From Tricholoma matsutake (Eukaryota; Basidiomycota; Agaricomycetes; Agaricales; Tricholomataceae): a DNA stretch of 64,000 nucleotides. A program made the position numbers and the translations under genes. The DNA is taken from positions 7,068,001-7,132,000 of the forward strand of contig AP026540.1 of assembly GCA_026075535.2 (NCBI GenBank). The letters are read 5' to 3'. Under the pieces are notes generated by a model. It worked only from the letters and a program-made list of their open reading frames with translations, made no database searches and was not told the origin of the DNA. Below, piece by piece: positions 32,927 through 44,047 of the stretch; position 1 is the first letter of the stretch, and each line of letters starts with the position of its first letter.

Positions 32927-34226
32927 AGACATTTTGATAGTGAGAAATCATACGCTGCATTGAGGGAGGATTTCTATTGGCCCAACATGCAAAAGAACCT
33001 AGCTAATGGATATGTATCCTCATGCCATGACTGCCAGCGAAATAAATTGAGCATGCACAAACCAGCCAGCCCATTGTGCCCCCTGCCAATCCCTGATAAA
33101 TGATTTGAGTCAGTGGCTATTGACTTCATTGGCCCACTGACAGTAGATGATGGCTACAACAGCATTGTAACAATGACAGACCTGGCTGACATTCAGATCG
33201 TGCCATGTCAGACCACTACCACCACAGAAGAATTCACCACCATCTTTTTTGACTGGTGATACTATGAAAACAGATGCCCTACAGAAATCATCAGTGACTG
33301 AGACAAGTTATTTATGTCAAAGTTTTGGCATGCACTGATGAAACTCACCAGAATAAAACACAAGCTGTCCACCGCATACCACCCTCAGACAGACAGAAGC
33401 TTGGAATGCTCCAACAAAATGGTAATCCAATGTTTGCATTTCCACATTGAAAGAAACTGCTGAGCGAGGCTGGGTGTGGACACTTCCCAAAGTCAGGTTC
33501 CACATAATGAACACCACAAATGCATCTACAGGATACACACTGTTTATGCTCAAAATGGGGCATTCACCATGGTTGCTTCCACCCCTGATTACAACCCTCG
33601 ATGGCAGTGTAGATCAACAGGTCAACATGGTCAATGTGGAAGTGGTGCAACAACTTGTGGACTCCATTGAAAGCTACATGGCCAAAGCAAAGGATGCACT
33701 CCTCTATGCCAAAATCCAACAAGCACATGAGGCAAACAAAGACCATGGACCCGACCCTGAGTTCAAAGTGGGTGAAAGTGTCTTTGGCTACAGCACACTG
33801 ATGTTGGGACTACATGCAAGTCAGGATGGAAAGGTTGCCAAGTTCATGCCACATTTTGATGGACCTTTTGAGATCACAAAGGTGTATCCAGAATCTTCAT
33901 TGTACCACCTTCACCTCCCTGCATCATCAAAAATTTTCCCAGTGTTCCATGTCAGCCAGCTGAGATGACATCTCCCTAATAATGACACCCTCTTTCCAGA
34001 AAGAGCCTTCACAGCGCCAGGCCTGATTGTCACTGTGAATGGCAGCACAGAGTATTTCATCAAAAAGATCCTGGATAAATGTGCATGTGGGCACAGACAT
34101 CAATACCTTGTACAGTGGCTTGAATACAGACCTGAACACAACCTGTGGTTACCATGGTCCAAACTTGTCAACACAGAGGCCCTGCTGGAGTACGAAAGAG
34201 GACAACAACAATAGAGGGAGGAAAAA
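32927..34226 (+). pseudogene. Gypsy B integrase, continuation of pol
   Basis: It resumes after hAT-1 with ALREDFYWPNM, the finger C-x2-C (SCHDCQ), AIDFIGPL (Asp), IISD (Asp, followed by a TGA) and TDRSLE (Glu), then HVSQLR and a chromodomain-like YLVQWLEYRPEHNLWLPW. There are four or more stops and a frameshift near 33460. It ends before a purine-rich tract at 34213-34245 and the 3' LTR. Confidence 0.85.
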
Positions 34227-34255
34227 GAGGGGAGACCCGGGAGAGCAATAGCAAG

Positions 34256-34497
34256 TGTAAGAGTAGCGCTACTCTTACAACAATCAATTGAGCATTATCT
34301 TATGTAAGATACACAATCACCTACTCTTACAACGATTGATCAAGTATTATCTTACATAAGATACATGATCATGTGTATCTTGGTTCATTATCATACCATT
34401 CTGTATTAGTCAGTTATCTCTCCTTAAATAGATACTACATTCCAGTTTATTCTTGTTCCTCCTCTGAGTGGCAGTAGTCCCACACACTACTGTTACA
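34256..34497 (+). repeat. Gypsy B 3' LTR
   Basis: This 242-bp LTR runs TGTAAGAG...CTGTTACA, has two 52-bp U3 units, and is followed by the target copy GTAAG. It provides the empty-site comparison for the foldback inserted in the 5' LTR. Confidence 0.9.
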
Positions 34498-35039
34498 GTA
34501 AGGCATTTCAGAACGCAATCTCATTTGCATGGTAATCAATAAACTTATTAACATAGTAGGCTTGAAAGGCTGTGAGAGTGTCAAAATAGCTAAAATCATG
34601 GGGCAAGGACAGCTTGCTGTATACCCCAATCAAATGGGCTCCTTGTACCATAGAATTGACATGAATAATTGACGTAACTTGAGTGCTGTCATCCTCCATT
34701 TTAGGCTTGACCATCCACATCCCTGTGTCACTACATGGGGCATCACCAACAATGACAAACCACTGAACAAGAGCACAGGGGTAGGGGATGCCACTGGCAG
34801 TAAAAGATAGGAATAGGAGAACCTGTGCAACATGCAAGCCTCACATTCCATCCAATTCTGGATCCTTTTCAATGAAAATGCAGTCATGATGCAGTGGACC
34901 CCATCACCAGCTGGGAGTTAATCATATACATTGTTTGTGCATGCTGCATATGCCGGAATGGTCACTTAGTAGGTAGCAATGGCCAAATGGAAAACAGAGA
35001 TTTTGTCATTGAAAATGGTGCTTAGTGAAATATCTTGGT

Positions 35040-35342
35040 TAGTGTTTCGAGGTCCAGTTGGGTTGCAGTGTTTTGCAGTGTTTTTAAAATTTAAACTGCC
35101 TCCTACTACCTCAAACAATAAGATAAAATCATGAAAATATTTGAGCAGATAGATCTGGCCAAAGACCAGGGGGTCATATCTAGAACATAAGGATTCTGGT
35201 CAGTGATTGTCAATATAATCACAAAATTTAATCATGGATAGAGAAGTGAAAACAATGGGGGGTCCTCTCTTTGACAAAATGATTTCATCCAGTCATTGCT
35301 GAGATACAGCAAAACAGCAAAAGACCAGACCTTGAAACACTA
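35040..35342. repeat. Short hAT MITE (303 bp)
   Basis: It starts TAGTGTTTCGAGGTCCAG and ends CCTTGAAACACTA. ATCTTGGT is duplicated at 35032-35039 and 35343-35350. It is non-coding and sits inside the Plavaka remnant. The termini match those of hAT-1 and hAT-2. Confidence 0.92.
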
Positions 35343-35975
35343 ATCTTGGTCCCAGGTGGGAAATGGATCATTGGGATGGCATTGGCTGAAAAGAAATTGG
35401 CAGATAGGGTTGTGAGGTCTGGCTGATTTATTCAGAGCACAAGTTCATGTGCTTTCCAGTGGTACCTGTGCACTACAGAAGAATATCAGCATTAATAATC
35501 TAAACAAGCAAGAATGCTGACTTACCTCAAGTTCTTGCCAATGACACACTGGTGAGAACCCTTGGCCCATCAACTGCATCATCATCAGGGTCATGACATG
35601 GAAGTAGTGGGAGTGGAGGCAGAGGAGGGATAGGAATGACACCAGGTGCCAGGCATGGGCCATCCAGCATGCTATGAGCAGTGAGATTGACATGACACAC
35701 TGCAAAGCTTGTCAATTCATTGATTAGTCAGTAGCATTTGACCTAGTGCTTCAAAATGGCTGGACTGTCAGTAGGGTTCTTTGACTGCTTTAATATGTTT
35801 TGATTCCATGATTGATGAGCAGAGCCCATTCAGAGCACCAAACATCTGAATGAGAAGCCAGAAGTGCTTCATTGAGTGCTGACATGGTAGTAAAACATTG
35901 TTGTGGATGCTGACATCTTCAAATATGATGTGGTTTGCATGGAACCTGGCTACAGCTGCATCAATAGCATCCAGG

Positions 35976-36413
35976 TGTAAGGGGACTAGGGGGTGCCCCA
36001 TGTGTTTCTCCTATTTTTTATGTTTGTCCTATATTTTTCCTCACTTCATTTCCTTCTATTCTTCATTTTCTATGATTTTTCCTTATTTTATTACTAATTT
36101 TCCTTTCTATCACATTTGTGCATGTTGACAGTTTTATATTTAGAGGCGGAGTACCCTTTCCGACATACCCCTTGGTATGATGTCATTTGGTGGCCTTGAT
36201 CTGCCTATCTCTGCCTTTTCTATTTTTAGGTTATTATTTGATTTTTGCAGTCTTCACATATACTGGGCATTGGCAAAGGGGTCCTTAGAGTTTTGTCTTC
36301 GGATTTCCCTTTGCTAGGTGCACCTCCAATCCCTGTAATATGTACTATAATTTTAACTTTGGATTTCCCTTTGCTAGTCCATTAATTAAGTGGCCTCTAA
36401 GGTTGCCCTTATA
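35976..36413 (+). repeat. Solo LTR of gypsy D
   Basis: This 438-bp LTR runs TGTAAGGGGACTAGG ... GGTTGCCCTTATA and matches 58786-59211 in reverse. CCAGG is duplicated at 35971-35975 and 36414-36418, so it is a recombined solo LTR. The Plavaka frame resumes on both sides. It fixes the D LTR ends as TGTAAGG...CCTTATA. Confidence 0.92.
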
Positions 36414-36599
36414 CCAGGGTTGATTCATCAAGTATATTTCACTGGACTAGATAACAGAAATCCATGAAGGCACTTAATGCCAATACCATCTGTGGGGGGA
36501 CATGGTCAGCAATAGCAGGTAGATAAACCTGATAATTGATTCAGCTACTAGCAAAATTGGAAGACACCTGTAATCCTGGTGCTGGGTGCTTACTCATAT

Positions 36600-36961
36600 A
36601 TTGACATATATTGATGCACTGGCCAGATCTCTCTTATATACACAACCATGGATCCTTTTTGGCTTATCTCCTTTTTCCCCACTTCCACTCACACTCCAGT
36701 ACTCTGTGTATTTCGCTTCTGCTATATACTCTGGTTCTATTTCTGTCTAGGTTCTCCTATGAGTGTTGCTTACTGAGGTAAGCTTCCACTTTTTTTTGAA
36801 ATACCAACCAAAACGAAAGAAAGAAAGAAAAAACCCCTGTCATTATGCATGCACAGCTGCTTGCTGATTGATCCTTGACAACCAGACCAAATACTTCCAT
36901 CAAACTGTCTCAAAAAAGCTCTGTACTTTCTTGATGTGCATCGACATGCCTCCATCGTGGT
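36600..36961 (+). other. Gypsy E LTR/leader remnant
   Basis: A TATA-like CTTATATACAC at about 36634 and pyrimidine-rich sequence precede the E gag. It may be the U5/leader end of a truncated 5' LTR. No second LTR copy was found in the window to confirm this. Confidence 0.4.
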
Positions 36962-38587
36962 GTGTCATCAGCACCAGCTACCCCAGTTCTGTGCACCATT
37001 CCTTCTCCAGCTCCAGGCAATGCCTCCAAGCCACATTCTCCTCTGACCCCAATTTCTGAACTGGAAGTACTGCAGACCAACACACCAACACTGCTGGTTG
37101 TGCATATAGCCACCCTTCCACCAACAATTACACACAACCCAAATACACTGCCTCCTGTCCCTCCCATCCTTGCACAAAACTTGCCCTCATCATCCACCTC
37201 ATCTGGTTCCTCATTGAACTTTGAAAACCTCACTGCCTACTCCCAAATTACTATGTTGTACATCCCTAAGCAAGTTGCTACTGTCGAACACGTGCATCAG
37301 TCCAAATCCCCAGTTCTTACTGTGGGAGATATTGAAGCAGAGGTTATGCACGGGTTTGAATTGTGCTGCATGAATTTTTTTGGGGAGAAGGAAGTAAGAC
37401 CTGAGGATCAAGTTTGAAAAATCCTTGGGAGTTTTTGGGACACACACATTCAAAATTGGATTGGCAGAGATCGTGAACATATTGTAGTGTTATCATTCAC
37501 CGCCTTCATGGGGGAGATGCACAGCAACTATTTAGATCCAGACTGGGTTCCTGTGGTCCATCGTCACATATTTTCTGCTGTGATAAAACTGAACAAACCC
37601 TTCTGGGACTGGTTCTCTCATATCCAATTGCTTAACTCCATCATCGCCAACACTCCTGTGTATTTCTCAGATGAAGCCCTACATGATAAGTTTGAGTCCA
37701 GTCTGGATCCTGAGCTGACACACTGTTGCACTGCTGGAAAGGTTGATGCTATTCTAAACCTGTGACCATGGATGCTAGAGGTCAAGCAGATTGATGAGAA
37801 CCATTGTGCAGACCTGAAATGCACTTGTGAAGAGGCAGAACTTGTCTTCAACAGGCATGAAGACAATACCAAACAGTGCTGTCTAGGCAACAATAATGTG
37901 CCTTCTTCTAGTTGCACAGCTGCCCCTTCTTCAGAGACCATCAATGCTGTCAATAACACCATCTGCCACCTGTTACCTCTCACTACAAAGGAGTGAGAAT
38001 TGCTCAATGCCAACAATGGTTGCCGCAAGTGCCACTGTCTTAACATTCACCACTTCTCCTCTTCTTGCCCTTATGGATTCCCAGACACATCCTTGTACGT
38101 AGGTCTTATCGACCACATGACTGCTCCCCCGCTCGCACCAATTACAAATATGACTGTGAATGTCCCTGCTACATCCACCCCTCCTGCTGCCGCCCTGAAA
38201 ACTAAGAATCCTCCTTGTCCTGTTGCAGCTCTGGGTTCCTGGGCTGATGAAACAGCTGCCTCCTTTCCTTCTGCTTCCTTGGCTCTGGGTAATGGCTCAG
38301 ATTCTGAAGACAAGGAAGATGATGAAGTGAGTGCACCATTCCATACATGTCACCTCTGGTGGCAGGGAGCCATGTCAGGCCCTGCTGTGAGGTCTTCCAT
38401 AACTGTTCCTATGCTGCTTGATTGTGTTGCTCACATTGTTCTTATCCATGCAGAACTAGTAGAACAACTGGGTCTCTGCCACCAAAAATTGCCTGTTCCT
38501 GAAACTGTTGATGTTGCACTACCAAATTCCAAAGCTAAGAAGAATACTACCTTGACCAAGTGGGTAAAGTTGAAGGTCTGCTCATAG
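36962..38587 (+). pseudogene. Gypsy E gag and protease start, three TGA stops
   Basis: One frame runs 1626 bases with only TGA interruptions (37415, 37763, 37994), each where Arg (CGA) would fit. Order: Pro/Thr-rich head; capsid-like segment (VGDIEAEVMHGFELCCMNFF, LSFTAFMGEMHSNYL, ESSLDPELTH); a cysteine motif (GCRKC...HHFSSSC) at about 38018-38065; an acidic linker; and a degenerate protease motif ITVPMLLDCVAHIVLI (D-C-V for the usual D-x-G). It ends at a TAG followed by a frameshift. Confidence 0.83.
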
Positions 38588-40347
38588 ACTGTGGACTGTA
38601 AAAACTGTACAAGCACTTGTGGCTCCTGACCTCTGTACTGCTATCATTCTTAGACTTCCTTTCCTTACACATAATAATATTGTTACCGACCATGCTGCAT
38701 GGACTTGTATAGACAAAATATGTAAATCATTATGACTTATTGAATCCTGCTGTTCCATTGCCTCTGAAAGAAAAGAAACCTCATATCTGTGAACAACTCA
38801 AACAAATAAGGGCCAACCATAGACCCCTGCTGGCAGAACCAAACCACGTCCTCATGGAGTGCAGGAAAGTTATGACCTTTGAAGTAGTAACACCGATCGA
38901 CATTGTGGGCACCATCAATGCACACATCAAGACTCTGACAGCCCTCATGGTGCTGATGCAGCATGAGGACAAATTGAAAACAGAATTCAGGGACATTTTT
39001 GAGCCCATCCCACATGTAGATCAGTTACCAATGGACATTCAGGTCCGTATCAAGCTGAAAGATGCACACCACATCATAAAAACTTGTTCTTACCAATGCC
39101 CTCATAAATTCCATGAGGTGTGGGGTACACTGATACAGAAGCACCTAGATACTGGTTGGATCCAACCATCACTGTCACCTTGTGCATCACCAGTGTTTAT
39201 CATCCTGAAGGCAGATATGATGGTCCTACCATGCCGGGTGAATGATTACAGACAGCCTAATGCAAATACAGTGACCGACTCTCACCCTTTGCCTCAGGTT
39301 GATGACATCCTTACAGACTGTGCCAAAGGAAAGATCTGGGCCACTATCGACATGACAGACAGCTTTTTCCAGACGAGGATGCATCCTGATGATGTGCTGC
39401 TAACTGTGGTCACAACTCCTTTTGGACTGTACGAGTGGCTGGTTATGCCGATGGGATTGTGGAATGTACCTGCAATACACCAACATTGGGTATCTGTCAC
39501 CCTTTGTGAATACATTGGGAGGATCTGCCATGTATATCTGGACAATATTGTAATCTGGTCGAACTCAATTGAGGAACACCACCAGAATGTACAGCTGATT
39601 TTGATCACCCTGAGAGCCACACAACTGTACTGCAATGGTAAAAAGACAAAGCTTTACTGTCTGTCCATTGACTTTCTGGGGCACCACATCTCTGAGAAAG
39701 GTGTTGAGGCAGATTGACAGAAGGTGGACCATATCTTATCTTGGCCTTGGCCTTGCTCTGCAACCGATGTGAGGCATTTTCTGGGATTGGCTCAATACTT
39801 GGCATCATTTAGCAACACATACTTCTGTACTGACACCATTAATGACCAAAGAGGCTAACCAAGATTTCCCAAGCTGGACTGCTGAGCACCAATTTGCATT
39901 TGAGGCTATCAAATTGATAGTGGTAAGCAGAGACTGCCTTCCAATGATCAACCACAGTGACACAGGAAAACAGATATTTGTAACAACTGACACCAGTGAT
40001 TATTGCTCAGGAGCTGTCCTGTTGTTTGAAAAAACCTGGGAGACAGCTCATCCTGTGGCTTTCGATTCTATGACCTTCAACAGGGCTGAACTGAATTATC
40101 CCATGCATGAAAAGGAAATGCTGGCCATTATTCATGCACTGCAAAAAGGGAATTCTGATCTGCTGGGAAGCAGCTTCACAGTATTTACTGACCACAGGAC
40201 ACTTGAGAATTTTGACACACAACTGGACTTATCATGCTGTCAGGCATGCTGGATGGAATTCATGTCACAGTTTGATACCAAGATCATCTACATCAAGGGC
40301 AATGAGAACTCAGTTGCAGATGTGCTCTCCAGATTGCCAACAAATTT
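38588..40347 (+). pseudogene. Gypsy E protease end, RT and RNase H; truncated
   Basis: After a frame change the protease tail is seen (LRLPFLTHNNIVTDH). RT at 38740-39717 is well kept: ILKADMMVLPCRVNDYRQ, IDMTDSFFQTRMHPDDV, PMGLWNVPA, a palm YLDN (second Asp to Asn) and FLGHHISEKGVEAD, ending at TGA (39715) where Arg would fit. A frameshift near 39810 leads to RNase H at 39842 (DTSDYCSG, EKEMLAII, TDHRTLENF, ADVLSRLPT). It stops at 40347 where TAGTGTTGCC begins. No integrase was found after it. Confidence 0.87.
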
Positions 40348-40518
40348 TAGTGTTGCCGCGGCTCGGCTAGCCATGAGCTGACTCACATAAGCTGCATCTA
40401 ATCAGTGACTAGGCTATCAATGGCTTTAATAGCCGATACATGCAGCTCGGCTCGACTAAGCCAGTGGCTCTAGCCAGCTCATAGCCGCTTAATGCTATGC
40501 CTCTTCCTTTGACTGCCA

Positions 40519-41054
40519 TAGGGCATGGCACAGGTACGGGTAACACCGTGTGTTTCCGGTCACAGGTATGCATGGGTATGGGTACGGGTATGGGATTGCC
40601 ATACCCGGGCAACACCGTACCCTTTTCCACAGTGTTATGGGTATGTGCGGGTATGCTGGTACCCAGATTTTGGTCAGGTGAGTGATCATCTGTGTTGAGA
40701 TTTCGACTTTTTAATAACATATCATGGGAAAAACCCCTGTGATGAGATGCGAACATCTTTTTCAGCAAATTTCTATCAAATATCATGAAAAATAACAGTA
40801 AAAAATGCAGGGGTACTTTTCAATGACATATTGCGGGAAAACCCATGAGTCAGGGTGACATGACTTGCGGGTTTACCCCCCATGAGAAGATGCAAACATC
40901 TTTTCCTATCAAATATAATGAAAAATATCAATACCCATGAATAACCATGGGTAACCCACAAAAACCCATGGTAACACCGTACCCCTACCCATGCAGGTAT
41001 GGTGTTCATGGGTATGGGTAGGGGTATAAGAAAATATACCCGTGCCATGCCCTA
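40519..41054. repeat. hAT MITE with TAGGGCATGGCAC ends (536 bp)
   Basis: The termini are TAGGGCATGGCAC...GTGCCATGCCCTA. GACTGCCA is duplicated at 40511-40518 and 41055-41062. The interior is full of GGGTATGGGTA/TACCC repeats and two similar TGCGGGAAAACCC-type blocks. It is non-coding, and a different hAT subfamily from the TAGTG elements. Confidence 0.92.
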
Positions 41055-41059
41055 GACTG

Positions 41060-41735
41060 CCACCATCGGCCCAAATGACAATTTTGTTGTTTGGGCCAAG
41101 GTAAGTTTTTTTTCTTCATTATCTACCACTCCTACCTGAGCTAGTGGCTGCAAACGGGATACTTCAATGCAACATGGGCCCAAATGATGCAATTGTCATT
41201 TGGGCCCTAGGTCAATAAATTTTTTTTCGTTGTTTAGGAGTGATTTTACTACAAACAACACATGTCAATGCGATGTGGGCCCAAACGATGCAATCGTCGT
41301 TTGGGTTGTAGGCAAGTTTTTATTTGTTTCTTGTTTTTATCAACTGACTAAACTTTTTTTTTCATTGTTTAGGAGCTATTCTATTGCAAACAAGGAATGT
41401 CAATGCAATGCAGGCCCAAATGACGATGGCATCATTTGGGACCTAAGTCAGCTTTTATTTGTTTGCTTTTATCAACTGACTAAATGTTTAGGAACTATTC
41501 TTCTGCTAATGACATGTACCAACACAATATGCCCAACACCAATGATGCTACCCCATCCTCCCCATCCAAATGGGATGTGAGGGGTCGATTATGGACAAGA
41601 GGGTGAAGGGAACACAGGGCAAAGTGCAACATGGGCACAAATGACAATTGCATTGTTTGTGCTCCAGGTATGTTTTTCTTCCTCAATCCTTACTTTTTAC
41701 AACTAACTAATTATTTTCTTTCTTTTTAGGATTGA
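41060..41735 (+). repeat. Five hairpin plus intron-like tandem units
   Basis: Hairpins of the form GGCCCAAATGA...TCATTTGGGCC sit at about 41067-41098, 41175-41209, 41277-41308, 41412-41441 and 41630-41666. Most are followed by a T-rich segment opening GGTAAG/GGTCAA/GTAGGC/GGTATG and closing TTGTTTAG or TTTTTAG, then GAG/GAT. Unit length varies from about 100 to 200 bp. There is no continuous protein. Confidence 0.65.
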
Positions 41736-42309
41736 AACTATGAGTAATGATGCAAGTCAACCACCACCCGACCGCCAGCAGCCTCTTCCCCATTCAAATG
41801 GGAACCAGGGCAGTTTTGTAGGGTTGGGATGACAAAGAGGGGCACTGGGAGACCCAAGAAGCGGGATACCTGCATGGTACGCATCTACCCAAATCCATGT
41901 GATGTCATGCTAACCCACTGAAACACCAACCCTGACAACCAACCAAGACCATGAGCTCCAAGGCCCCACAATGACAACAGATGACATACACCTGCCCAAT
42001 CCACACAAGGCCATGGCAATGGGACAGCCTACCACCCACCACCATGACCCCACCCTCCATGAACAACACACCACCCACCTCCAGCCTCTTGAGCAACTGC
42101 TCATGGGGTGGATGGTGGGTGGAGTGGCAGTGATGACACAGGGGAATGGGGGTGAGACCACCGCTGCAAACCCCGGCTTATGGGGTGGATGGGTGGTGAG
42201 AGACCACGGGGGGGAGGAGACAATGGGAGTGACAACAGCCCTGCACCCACCCCTCACCACTGCGAGCGAATGCTCACAGGGTGAAGTGGGTGCTAACAGC
42301 CACGTCACC

Positions 42310-42500
42310 ACCTATGGGGATGGACAGTGACAAGGGGGGAGAATGACAGAGGGAAGACAATGACAGGGGGGGACAACAATGACAGGGGGGGACAACAACG
42401 ACAGGGGGGAGACAACAACGACAGGGGGGATGACGGAGATGAGGGAGGGGGATGATGGAGATGAGGGAGGGGAATGACAGAGGGAGATGACAGTGAGGGG
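42310..42500 (+). repeat. GACAACAAYGACAGGGGGG minisatellite
   Basis: About ten imperfect copies of ACAACAACGACAGGGGGG and GATGAGGGAGGGG-type units occur. Open frames across it on both strands are repeat artefacts. Confidence 0.8.
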
Positions 42501-42680
42501 GGCAGACAACATAGGTATCTTGCAGCCCCTGTGCACATCCATGCACATGTTTTTCACTTTTTCAGCTTCATTTTCATTTTCATGTAATTATGATGTATAT
42601 AGAAGATTCTGTAAGCTTACCTCGAACAGAGTTAAGCTTCACTGGATCAGACCGGACAGAATAGGACCAGAGTATATAAT

Positions 42681-44047
42681 GAAGTGAGAAGTATAGGAAG
42701 ACTACAGCAGTGAACAATGTGAGCATAAGAGGGAAAAAAAGGGAAGAAGGAAGAATGATGACAAGTTAGTAGTTATATATGGGGAATGTGACAGATGTCA
42801 AAATATGAGTAACAGATGAGTAAGCCCCAGGATTACAGATTCTATTGTTCAATCACTACTATGTGAGGGTCCAGTTTGTTTTAGGTATTAATCTTGAGAA
42901 TGCAATTTTCACAATTAAAAAAGGAAACTATGTCAATGTCATGATTCATCCAGATATATCATGGTACATCCATCTAATTCTTACATGAATTTCATGGGGG
43001 AAACAGTCCCCAGGCCCTCTAATGTATCTACAGAATACATGGTTATCAAATTTGGAAGGTGTCAAGCCTAAATTATAATGATTTTTGCATTGTCTATATG
43101 CATCCATTTGTCGCAGCATTGTTGTATGAGCTTAGCCAGCTCAAGCCGGTAGCTGAGCCGGTGATAGGTCCGCTAGCCAGTATGAGCTCTGAAATTGATT
43201 TTGCAGATTCACAGATAGTCAATGCACAGCCATGAACATTTCACATCCATTTTTGGCATCTTTTGAACCTTTTTCGACTATTTTGTAAGCTTCTGATCAA
43301 ATTTTGGACATTTCAAAGATTTCACATTTTTAGTTTCTACTTCGCACACTTCAGCATGGACCCCAACACTTTGCATGCTTCCCATCACTTCCCCTTTACA
43401 TAATTGACTTTGACAAACCACATTTCGGCTATATTCATGCAGCACACATCACCTCGAGGCACATCACGATGTTTTGCGATATTGTTGTGATTTTTGCAAT
43501 ATAGCCAATTCTAGAACAAAAGGACAGTCTATATTTTGATTTATTGTCTCCCACACTCCCTAGACTCGTGGTTATTGTTCCATATCAGTTATCACTTCAT
43601 CCCTGAAGTCCATATGTTTTCTTTTGCCTCATGTTCTCCACATGCCCACTATTGCCTTTTTGGTACTATCTCTTTTTAACCTACAAAACCTTGTATTATC
43701 CACAATGAATAACAAGGGAAGCGTCCCCAAGTATAGTATTAGTAGTGGAGAGCTAAAAACTCTCTTCTCATCATTTGAGTCACAAGTTTTAGTCCAAAAA
43801 TTCTTCGGATTTCATCGAAACTTGTTCATCCTCATTTTGCCTCTCAATATTATTGTCATCCTCTCGTATTCATCCTCACTCACCTCTTGCATTGTTTATC
43901 AACCTTTCCATCACTCACCAATATCTTCGCAGTTCATTTTGCAATCCCTAAAAATATCGCAACATCTCAAAACTACTTTGCACATCCCGAACTTTGTTTG
44001 GATCATCTAGTTTGTTATTATTGGAGATCAGTGAAAGTTTAGAACAA
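42681..44047. other. Mixed repeat scraps without a gene
   Basis: 42773-42840 repeats 11698-11760 (possible gypsy F LTR piece). 43140-43200 has GCTAGCC/GAGCCGG motifs like the element end at 40348. 43560-43700 resembles part of the gypsy C LTR (TTGCCTCATGTTCTCCACATG), diverged. A 128-codon frame at 43624-44010 lies in this LTR-like stretch and is not supported as a gene. Confidence 0.5.

Larger units (their letters stand above)
12900..34497 (+). mobile_element. Gypsy B, complete but twice interrupted
   Basis: The LTR at 12900 (with the foldback insert) and the LTR at 34256-34497 are flanked by GTAAG at 12895-12899 and 34498-34502, a 5-bp target duplication. Removing the foldback (13124-16379) and hAT-1 (19598-32918) with one target copy each leaves an element of about 5.0 kb: LTR, gag, RT-RNase H, integrase, LTR. 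The pol frame runs across the hAT-1 site (HLAHDSL at 19597, RHFDSEKSYAALREDFYW from 32927). Coding regions carry many stops. Confidence 0.92.
34503..36600 (-). pseudogene. Plavaka-type (CACTA) transposase C-terminal remnant
   Basis: Read on the minus strand from 36600: YLPAIADHVPPQMV and FMDFCYLV; then (after a solo LTR) FEDVSIHNN, QHSMKHFW and FGALNGLCSSIMESKHIKAV, FEALGQMLLTNQ; and at the end YPCALVQWF, DTGMWMVKP, AHLIGVYS and FQAYYVNKFIDYHANEIAF. This order is the C-terminal half of Plavaka transposases of Agaricomycetes (recalled family features). Stops such as KEPY-TGA and TNQ-TGA sit where Arg is expected. It is interrupted by a solo D LTR and a hAT MITE. The N-terminal half and element ends are missing. 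Confidence 0.8.
40348..42680 (+). mobile_element. Probable hAT-like modular element, right end not found
   Basis: It begins TAGTGTTGCCGCGGCTCGGC inside the E RNase H tail, with short subterminal GGCTCGGCTAGCC repeats. It then has the same kinds of modules as hAT-1 and hAT-2: hairpin/intron-like units (41060-41735), GAGCAACTGCTC hairpins (42100, 42255) and a GACAACAATGACAGGGG minisatellite. No matching ...CACTA end with the expected flank ACAAATTT was found, so the right boundary is a guess. Confidence 0.5.

Noticed and set aside
35971..36418. D solo LTR with a 3-base terminal deletion
   Set aside because: The CCAGG duplication fits exactly if the LTR ends ...CCTTATA, and the intact copy at 58786 agrees, so no deletion is needed.
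42274..42557. Pro/Ser/His-rich minus-strand frames
   Set aside because: Products of the GACAGGGGGG minisatellite.
43624..44010. A 128-codon frame as a host gene
   Set aside because: It lies in a diverged gypsy C-like LTR stretch and shows no domain.
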